Positions 5,365-9,953 of a DNA stretch of 9,953 bases are shown here, piece by piece. Origin of the DNA: UMGS363 sp051881775 (GTDB lineage Bacteria > Bacillota > Clostridia > Oscillospirales > Ruminococcaceae); NCBI GenBank assembly GCA_051881775.1, contig JBJEQN010000080.1, positions 1 through 9,953 on the forward strand, given 5' to 3'. Within the stretch, counting starts at the first letter, position 1, and each line of letters begins with the position of its first letter. The translations under genes were made by a program, and so were the position numbers. Below the pieces are notes generated by a model, which saw only the letters and a list, made by a program, of their open reading frames with translations, was not told the origin of the DNA and searched no databases.

Positions 5365-7704
5365 ATGTATGAAAAAATACCCGAGGAGCTTAAAGCTCTC
5401 CCTTGCTGGATATGCTGGCAGGGCGTTCCCGACGATGAAAGCGGCAAGCTCCGCAAGATACCCGTTAACGCCCGTGACGGCACAGCAGCCAAGTCAAACG
5501 ATCCTTCCACATGGACGGACTTCAATACCGCTGCTGCCGCTTCTTTAAATTTTTCGGGAATAGGCTTTGTTTTTGACGGCAAGTCAGGCTATTTTGGCGT
5601 TGATCTGGACGGTATCGGTGACAGCCTTGAACAGTTTATGAAAGGCGTTACCGACAACATTGCAGGTGAATTTATACACACCCTGCAGTCCTACACGGAG
5701 ATCTCCCAAAGCGGACACGGCATACATATCATTTGCCGTGGCTCGCTGCCTGCAGGCGGACGGCGTAAAAATTCAGTTGAAATGTACGAAAGCGGCAGAT
5801 ATTTTATTATGACGGGCAACGCCATAACCGATTACGGTATAACCGACTGCACGGACAGTATAAAGGCTCTGCACGAAAAATACATAGGCGGCGGAAGTGC
5901 GCCCGTAACTAAAAAGCCTTCTGCTGTTACGCCTTCATCGGGAAGTATTTCGAACGGCAGCATCGGTGAACTGCTTGAAAAAGCACGTCGCTCAAAGCAG
6001 GGCGACGTTTTCAGCGACCTTATGGCAGGAAATTTTGAAAATCACTATAAGTCCCACTCGGAAGCTGATATTGCCCTGTGTAATATGCTTGCATTCTGGC
6101 TTGGACGTGATGCAGGCGCAATTGACAGCGCTTTCCGCTCTTCGGGTCTTATGCGTGATAAGTGGGACCGCAAGCAGTCCGGCAGCACATACGGCGCTCT
6201 GACGATACAAAAGGCAATTGCTGATTGTATGGCGGTTTATGGTGAAAAGTCCACTCCTGTGGAAAATTACTCTATCACCATTTCACCCGGCGGCGATCCT
6301 CACGTTGAAACCGAGGAGGGCGAAGAGGTCAGGCTGTACTCGATGGATGATACCGGCAACGCCGAAAGAATGTTTGTGAACTACGGCAGCCGTCTGCGGT
6401 ACAGCTATGTAGAAAAAACGTGGTATTACTGGGATGAACGGCGCTGGTGTAAGGACATCACAGGCACGATAGACCGTGTTGCCGATGATTCCCTTGACGT
6501 AATGCGGCGTGAACTGGAGATCTACAAGCAGATAGATCTTAAAAAGCCGCCGCAAGAAGGTAAATCCTCTATGGAAAACCTTTTCCAAAGGCACATCAAG
6601 ACTTCCAGAAGCTCCAAGGCTAAGACGGCGATGAAAAAGGAGCTGCAACACAGGGTTCCGATAGTCCTCGGACAGTTTGACCGCGATAAATATGTGCTTA
6701 ACACTCCCACAGGCATTATCGATCTCAAAGAAGGCAAGCTGCTGCCACATGATATTGAAAAATATATCACAAAGCTCACGGGAACAGGCTTATCGGAAAG
6801 CGATTGTCCCCAATGGAAGGTGTTCCTTAACACCATATTCAACGGTGATGCAGAGATGATACGTTACATACAGAAAGCCGTCGGTTACTCTCTGAGCGGC
6901 AGTACCAATGAGCAATGTGTTTTCTTCCTCTACGGCACGGGGCGCAACGGCAAATCCACCTTCCTTGACACTATCCGTGCTATGATGGGTGACTATGCTG
7001 CCAACGCACAGCCGGAAACTATCATGGTATCGCAGAAAAGCTCGGGCGGAGCACGTTCCGATATTGCACGTCTTAAGGGTGCCAGATTCGTTACAACCGT
7101 AGAGCCCAACGAGGGCATGAGGCTTGACGAAGGGCTTATTAAGCAGCTGACGGGCGGCGATCCCGTTACGGCAAGATTCCAGTATTCGCAGGAGTTTGAG
7201 TTTGTGCCGGAGTTCAAGATCTGGATGGCTACAAATCACAAGCCTATTATCAGAGGCACAGATACGGGCATATGGCGCAGAATACACCTTGTGCCATTTA
7301 CTGCAGCTATTCCCGAAAGCAAAGTTGACCGCAACCTTCCTTACAAGCTGCGGAAAGAGCTGCCGTCCATACTAAAATGGGCGGTGGACGGTTATGCTCT
7401 GTACAAGTCTGAGGGGCTGCGTATGCCTGCGGCTGTACTTAATGCAGTTGATGATTACCGCCGTGAAATGGACGTAATTTCGGCGTTTCTCTCCGCCTGC
7501 TGCACCGTGGGCAAGGGAGCGGAGCAGTCGAGCGTATTGTATGCGGTCTACTGCAAATGGGCAAGTGATAACAACGAATACAAGATGTCGCATACCCGTT
7601 TTACAACCGAGCTTTTGAAAAAGGATGGGATAAGCAAAGAACGCAGACGGGACGGCATTGTTATTACAGGGATAAACATTCAGGATTATTGCCGAAATCA
7701 ATAA
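5365..7704 (+). CDS. Primase-polymerase / SF3 helicase replication protein (P4 alpha-like)
   Basis: A 779-residue multidomain replication initiator. Residues 1-160 form a prim-pol domain: the acidic pair in FGVDLDGI (Asp80, Asp82), the SGHGIHI element (116-122, His121) and a VEMYESGRYFIMTG segment (138-151, Glu139). Residues about 205-290 (SEADIALCNMLAFW..FRSSGL..KWD) match the helix-bundle domain of NrS-1-like phage polymerases. A D5_N-like region (about 430-510) precedes the SF3 helicase: Walker A GTGRNGKS (524-531), an acidic Walker B-like FVTTVE ending at Glu580, the ATNHKP sensor (622-627, Asn624) and an arginine-finger-type GIWRR (635-639). It should prime, unwind and perhaps recognise the origin. 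GAGGTGA (5353-5359) overlaps the upstream stop. The repeat-rich gap directly downstream is a candidate binding site. All key motifs are intact. Confidence 0.94.
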   Translation: MYEKIPEELKALPCWICWQGVPDDESGKLRKIPVNARDGTAAKSNDPSTWTDFNTAAAASLNFSGIGFVFDGKSGYFGVDLDGIGDSLEQFMKGVTDNIAGEFIHTLQSYTEISQSGHGIHIICRGSLPAGGRRKNSVEMYESGRYFIMTGNAITDYGITDCTDSIKALHEKYIGGGSAPVTKKPSAVTPSSGSISNGSIGELLEKARRSKQGDVFSDLMAGNFENHYKSHSEADIALCNMLAFWLGRDAGAIDSAFRSSGLMRDKWDRKQSGSTYGALTIQKAIADCMAVYGEKSTPVENYSITISPGGDPHVETEEGEEVRLYSMDDTGNAERMFVNYGSRLRYSYVEKTWYYWDERRWCKDITGTIDRVADDSLDVMRRELEIYKQIDLKKPPQEGKSSMENLFQRHIKTSRSSKAKTAMKKELQHRVPIVLGQFDRDKYVLNTPTGIIDLKEGKLLPHDIEKYITKLTGTGLSESDCPQWKVFLNTIFNGDAEMIRYIQKAVGYSLSGSTNEQCVFFLYGTGRNGKSTFLDTIRAMMGDYAANAQPETIMVSQKSSGGARSDIARLKGARFVTTVEPNEGMRLDEGLIKQLTGGDPVTARFQYSQEFEFVPEFKIWMATNHKPIIRGTDTGIWRRIHLVPFTAAIPESKVDRNLPYKLRKELPSILKWAVDGYALYKSEGLRMPAAVLNAVDDYRREMDVISAFLSACCTVGKGAEQSSVLYAVYCKWASDNNEYKMSHTRFTTELLKKDGISKERRRDGIVITGINIQDYCRNQ

Positions 7705-7707
7705 AAC

Positions 7708-7826
7708 TGTGAAGGGTTGTGAAGGGTTGAAGGGTATTTTCTAAACCTTTCACAGGGGAAATAAAAAAATAAAAATATATATAGAAGGTTTTAGAAATCG
7801 GGTGCAAACCCTTCACACCCTTCACA
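7708..7826. repeat. Iteron-like inverted repeat cluster around an A/T core, candidate replication origin
   Basis: The only sizeable non-coding gap lies between the primase/helicase gene and the next gene. TGTGAAGGGT occurs exactly at 7708-7717 and 7718-7727, followed by a shortened copy TGAAGGGT at 7728-7735. The reverse complement ACCCTTCACA occurs exactly at 7808-7817 and 7817-7826 (sharing one base), with a one-mismatch copy ACCTTTCACA at 7745-7754. Between the arms, 7759-7783 is 25 bases of pure A/T. Short repeats in opposite orientation flanking an easily melted core match the layout of P4 and SaPI origins, which are bound by primase/helicase initiators. The arms could also pair as an imperfect long-loop stem. 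Origin function is inferred; a regulatory operator is the main alternative. Confidence 0.7.
7759..7783. other. A/T-only tract, possible DNA unwinding element
   Basis: Twenty-five consecutive A/T bases (runs of A, then alternating AT) lie inside the inverted repeat cluster. This is the kind of easily melted stretch found between iterons of phage and plasmid origins. It could instead contribute to a promoter, but no well-spaced -35/-10 pair is evident. Confidence 0.5.
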
Positions 7827-7838
7827 CAAGCAGAGGTG

Positions 7839-8258
7839 ATGAATATAAGATATTTTAAGAAACCTCTCCCGAATTTTGCGGACGAAGCTGTCTGGAATGA
7901 CCTTGAACGGCAATGCTATGACGGGACTATTGATTATGAAGACTTCCCTGCGGACGAATACAAATACTTTGACAAGCTGCGCATCATATATCTTAAATAC
8001 AAATTTGACGATATGCCTAAGGCGGAAGCTGCGGAAAGCAAGCGCCTGCTGCTGAAGGAATACAAGCTGTCAAAGGATAAGGCTGCGCAAAGTTTCAAGG
8101 TCTGCCGGAAGTACCAGGACAACATCAAGAAGTTTGAGATTTTAAAGACCGCAATAAACAAGGCAGGCTCCGTTCAGGACAAGCTGGCTCCTGCCCTTGA
8201 GATAATCGGGATGATCACTGACGATGATGTTTTTATGAAAATTAATTTGGAGGAGTAG
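7839..8258 (+). CDS. Hypothetical phage protein, helical and charged
   Basis: A 139-residue protein of unknown function. An in-frame GTG at 7836 precedes ATG 7839; AGAGG (7832-7836) is unusually close to either, so the start is uncertain by one codon. The N-terminus (YFKKPLPNFADEAVWNDLE) contains a tryptophan/proline-rich segment, followed by an acidic aromatic stretch (DYEDFPADEYKYFDKL, residues about 31-46). Residues about 50-115 are strongly helical and Lys/Glu/Ala-rich. It ends with TDDDVFMKINLEE. I recall similar proteins after primase genes in clostridial phages but know no activity. It starts 12 bases after the repeat cluster, so expression could be influenced by protein binding there. 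GGAGGAG at its 3' end serves the next gene. Confidence 0.72.
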   Translation: MNIRYFKKPLPNFADEAVWNDLERQCYDGTIDYEDFPADEYKYFDKLRIIYLKYKFDDMPKAEAAESKRLLLKEYKLSKDKAAQSFKVCRKYQDNIKKFEILKTAINKAGSVQDKLAPALEIIGMITDDDVFMKINLEE

Positions 8259-8261
8259 AAA

Positions 8262-8798
8262 ATGCGTGAAATATTATTCAGAGGTCAGACACGCCGCAAA
8301 GGCGAATATACCGTTAATATGGCAGGTGATAAATGCAAAAGTAACTGGGTGTATGGCGGTATATTTCCGCAGAATAAAGACGGCGATTTTGCAATTATTT
8401 ATCAGCAAGAACCTGAGATAAGAAAGTTTCCTGTTTATGCTGATACAGTCGGACAGTACACAGGCTTAACAGACAAGAACGGCAAGAAGATTTTTGAGGG
8501 GGATATTGTTAAGGGTATTGCGTATTCCGCTGAAAGAATTGGTGTAATTGTTTGGATTGATGAAATTGCAAGCTTTGGTGTGCGCTATTGCAAGAGCCAA
8601 AATTCTACTGCTTGGGAAAATTCGTCCATTCTGAGGTGCGCTTCAATTGGTAAGACGGACCAATTTGCAGCAGAAATCATCGGCAACATTCACGATAATC
8701 CCGAACTTCTTGAAACCGCCGCCAAGCCTGCCGCCAAGAATATTGCTCAGAGCGGACTTGCGCCTGCAACCGAAAATTTTGAGTTAATGGAGGGCTGA
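8262..8798 (+). CDS. YopX family protein
   Basis: A 178-residue protein with the YopX (Pfam PF09643) hallmarks: REILFRGQTRRKGE at the N-terminus, NWVYGGIF (residues about 28-35), the strongly conserved TVGQYTGLTDKNGKKIFEGDIV block (residues about 62-83), and a EIIGNIHDNPELL segment closing the domain. YopX proteins are named after a gene of the Bacillus subtilis SPbeta prophage and are very common in phages; their function is not established. An Ala/Pro-rich tail of about 27 residues follows the domain and looks flexible. GGAGGAG (8249-8255) overlaps the end of the upstream gene and gives good spacing to ATG 8262. The stop TGA is embedded in the TGACAATG that starts the next gene. Confidence 0.93.
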   Translation: MREILFRGQTRRKGEYTVNMAGDKCKSNWVYGGIFPQNKDGDFAIIYQQEPEIRKFPVYADTVGQYTGLTDKNGKKIFEGDIVKGIAYSAERIGVIVWIDEIASFGVRYCKSQNSTAWENSSILRCASIGKTDQFAAEIIGNIHDNPELLETAAKPAAKNIAQSGLAPATENFELMEG

Positions 8799-8800
8799 CA

Positions 8801-9064
8801 ATGTCTGAAATCAAGTTAAAGCCTTGCCCGTTCTGCGGAGGTAAGGTAGAAATCGAATGTCTTGACGATGAATACTTCTATGTGACCTGCAGTAATTGTC
8901 ATAGCAGCACATCATTCGGCTTTGTGTACAAAGACGGAACGGCAAGAGATGCAACGAAAGCTGAAACCGTCAAGGCTTGGAACAAGCGAACCATAGAAAT
9001 GATAATTAATCAAAACGGCAACAATTGCACCCAAATAGGCAGCGTCGGTACGCTTAAGCTGTAA
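8801..9064 (+). CDS. Lar-like restriction alleviation protein (zinc-finger)
   Basis: An 87-residue protein with the Lar family pattern: KPCPFCGG at the N-terminus (Cys9, Cys12), a second pair CSNC (Cys30, Cys33), and a helix ending in AWNKR (residues 59-63), the conserved W-N-x-R closing motif. The classic member, Lar of the Rac prophage, protects DNA from host type I restriction by modulating EcoKI modification. Most phage homologues are annotated by likeness only, so anti-restriction is plausible, not shown. Residues 64-87 form an extra tail beyond the usual core, rich in Asn, Ile and Gln. GGAGGG lies just upstream, within the end of the YopX gene; only two bases separate the YopX stop from this ATG. 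Confidence 0.85.
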   Translation: MSEIKLKPCPFCGGKVEIECLDDEYFYVTCSNCHSSTSFGFVYKDGTARDATKAETVKAWNKRTIEMIINQNGNNCTQIGSVGTLKL

Positions 9065-9077
9065 AGGAGAGCTGACA

Positions 9078-9272
9078 ATGAGTATAAAAGTTAACTATCA
9101 AAATCCTAAAATTGGTCTGCGTGTAGTTGACAGTTACACTAAACGAACTATGGAAATAGTGGACATTATCGAAGGGCAAGCAAATACATGGTATTTGTGC
9201 CTTGATTCTGATGATGGTGCAACATACCTGAGAGTGTTCGGAGATTTTGATGAGATTTTTTGTTATGAATAG
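9078..9272 (+). CDS. Hypothetical 64-residue protein
   Basis: A small protein of unknown family. AAAGGAGAG at 9063-9071, with GGAG 8 bases before the ATG, makes translation likely. The sequence alternates hydrophobic and polar residues (GLRVVDSYTKRTMEIVDIIEG, then TWYLCLDSDDGATYLRVFGDFDEIF), suggesting a compact all-beta fold such as a small barrel, which is a guess. There is no signal peptide, membrane segment or metal motif. The region is visibly more A/T-rich than the replication genes. It shares the GAG.GCTGACAATG start region with the Lar-like gene upstream, and the following ATG cluster begins four bases after its stop. Confidence 0.65.
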   Translation: MSIKVNYQNPKIGLRVVDSYTKRTMEIVDIIEGQANTWYLCLDSDDGATYLRVFGDFDEIFCYE

Positions 9273-9284
9273 AGGATGATGACA

Positions 9285-9599
9285 ATGGCTGAAAAAGAAT
9301 ACATAGAGCGTGAAGCAATTTATGATAAGCTGCATAATATCGGCGGTTGTGATGCAACAGACGATTGGTCAAAGGGTTGGGATAAGGCTATTGATGCGGC
9401 TATAAATATAATCGAGGCTATTCCAGCCGCTGACGTTGTGGAAGTCGTAAGGTGTAAGGACTGCAAGTATTTACTGAAAGACCCTTCAGAACGAGAAGCT
9501 CATTTATGTAGTCGAAATGGGTTTATAAGAGGACGGGTCAATCTTGACGATTTTTGCAGCTACGGAGAAAGGAAGGAACTTGACAATGGCAAAACATAA
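9285..9599 (+). CDS. Phage accessory protein with four-cysteine module
   Basis: A 104-residue protein. In-frame ATGs lie at 9276, 9279 and 9285; AGAGG (9271-9275) abuts the first two and is 9 bases from 9285, which is chosen. The N-terminal part starts EYIEREAIYDKL and runs through an IDAAIN helix to EAIPAADVVEVVRCKDCKYL. This is a pattern seen repeatedly in small clostridial phage proteins (from memory). Cysteines 57, 60, 75 and 91 form CxxC-x14-C-x15-C, a likely zinc site, ending with DDFCSYGERKE. Function is unknown. The last 14 bases overlap the next gene, so the two are probably translationally coupled. Confidence 0.8.
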   Translation: MAEKEYIEREAIYDKLHNIGGCDATDDWSKGWDKAIDAAINIIEAIPAADVVEVVRCKDCKYLLKDPSEREAHLCSRNGFIRGRVNLDDFCSYGERKELDNGKT

Positions 9600-9927
9600 A
9601 TACAGTATGCAGAAACCCGTACAGAACGATTTGCAGCAATGTATTAACAGCTTTGAACGTATGAAGCGTGGCGGTATCGGAATAGCAGACGAACTTGTAT
9701 GCGATACCTGCAAACGAGCATTGAAATATATTGACGAACTGGAAGCTAAATTAGCCGAATCCGAGCCTGTTCGTCACGGGCATTGGGTCGAAGAAGATAC
9801 AGCCGTGACCTGCCCTATCTGTACACGGTCGTACGACACGGATTTTGAGATAAAGCGGAGCGTTGCTCTGGGGTTTAAATATTGCCCCAACTGCGGAACA
9901 AAAATGGACAACCGCCAAAAATTTTAG
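9586..9927 (+). CDS. Phage accessory protein with C-terminal zinc ribbon
   Basis: A 113-residue protein. GGAAGGA at 9571-9577 is 8 bases from ATG 9586; a longer in-frame ORF from 9544 has no such support. The N-terminal half has a CDTC pair (Cys39, Cys42) within ELVCDTCKRALKYIDELEAKL, predicted helical. The C-terminal half begins PVRHGHWVEE and carries a zinc ribbon: CPIC (76-79) and the closing CPNCGTKMD (Cys100, Cys103). In many clostridial phages a VRHGxW...CPNCGxKMD module is fused behind an IPAADV segment; here those parts are in two overlapping genes (IPAADV upstream, VRHGHW here). Function is unknown; a nucleic-acid or protein-binding zinc ribbon is plausible. Confidence 0.8.
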   Translation: MAKHKYSMQKPVQNDLQQCINSFERMKRGGIGIADELVCDTCKRALKYIDELEAKLAESEPVRHGHWVEEDTAVTCPICTRSYDTDFEIKRSVALGFKYCPNCGTKMDNRQKF

Positions 9928-9936
9928 ACACGACCT

Positions 9937-9945
9937 AAGGAGTGA
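9937..9945 (+). promoter_or_regulatory. Ribosome binding site for the gene leaving the window
   Basis: AAGGAGTGA sits just upstream of ATG 9950-9952, which continues past the window edge. The spacing is that of the other genes here. Confidence 0.6.
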
Positions 9946-9949
9946 GCAA

Positions 9950-9953
9950 ATGA
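9950..9953 (+). CDS. Start of a further gene (partial; only the start codon visible)
   Basis: ATG at 9950-9952 with a good AAGGAGTGA upstream, 22 bases after the previous stop. Only one base of the second codon is present, so nothing can be said about the product. It shows that the co-directional run of accessory genes continues. Confidence 0.45.

Noticed and set aside
4701..5582. Long minus-strand ORF (293 codons)
   Set aside because: It lies opposite the DUF669 gene and the start of the primase gene, both with clear family motifs and ribosome binding sites. The reverse product has no recognisable domain and low-complexity Cys/Val/Phe composition typical of an antisense shadow.
7708..7826. 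Inverted repeats as a transcription terminator or CRISPR
   Set aside because: The arms are about 70 bases apart with no compact GC-rich hairpin followed by a T run, so a terminator is not supported. The 10-base units are in tandem and in opposed orientation without unique spacers, so it is not a CRISPR array.
7741..7838. Promoter before the gene at 7839
   Set aside because: TTTCAC/TTCACA with A/T-rich -10-like strings occur, but no pair has both good matches and 16-18 base spacing; in so A/T-rich a stretch such matches are expected by chance.

Overview
This window reads as the early (DNA replication and accessory) region of a temperate phage or prophage of a Firmicutes host, most likely a gut or rumen clostridium of the Ruminococcus/Oscillospiraceae type. 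That host call is an inference from moderate GC by eye, strong AGGAGG-like ribosome binding sites, frequent ATA isoleucine codons and the gene families present. Every supported gene is on the plus strand. Genes abut or overlap by a few bases, so the block looks like one long transcript. No integrase, repressor, structural gene, tRNA or rRNA is in the window, so prophage versus free phage cannot be decided here.

Layout. Positions 1-451 hold the tail of an unidentified gene, a tiny one-helix membrane-protein candidate and a small four-cysteine protein. Positions 469-2355 encode a DUF3102-like coiled-coil protein with a cysteine-rich N-terminus, then a Siphovirus Gp157 family protein. Positions 2368-7704 form the replication/recombination core: a P-loop ATPase with a C-terminal zinc-finger-like segment, an SF2 helicase with a C-terminal zinc ribbon, a stand-alone VRR-NUC nuclease joined to it by an ATGA overlap, a DUF669 protein ending in a bacterial-SSB-like acidic tip, and a large primase-polymerase/SF3 helicase. 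Positions 7839-9927 carry small accessory genes: an unknown protein, a YopX family protein, a Lar-like restriction-alleviation protein, an unknown 64-residue protein and two zinc-ribbon-type proteins. One further gene begins in the last four bases.

How they may work together (inference from families). The primase/helicase would start and drive replication. DUF669 would coat single strands. The P-loop ATPase, SF2 helicase and VRR-NUC nuclease would handle recombination or branched intermediates. The only real non-coding gap (7705-7838) lies directly after the primase gene and holds exact 10-bp repeats in opposite orientations around a pure A/T stretch. This is the layout expected of an iteron-type origin recognised by a primase/helicase, as in satellite P4 and staphylococcal pathogenicity islands, and it is the most interesting non-coding feature here.

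A second pattern is that four accessory genes share the start-site string TGACAATG. The small four-cysteine genes at the two ends of the window share a 17-base start region with one mismatch. This hints at cassette-like exchange of accessory genes around a stable replication core. Overall the core is of a familiar phage type, and nothing demands a wholly new system.
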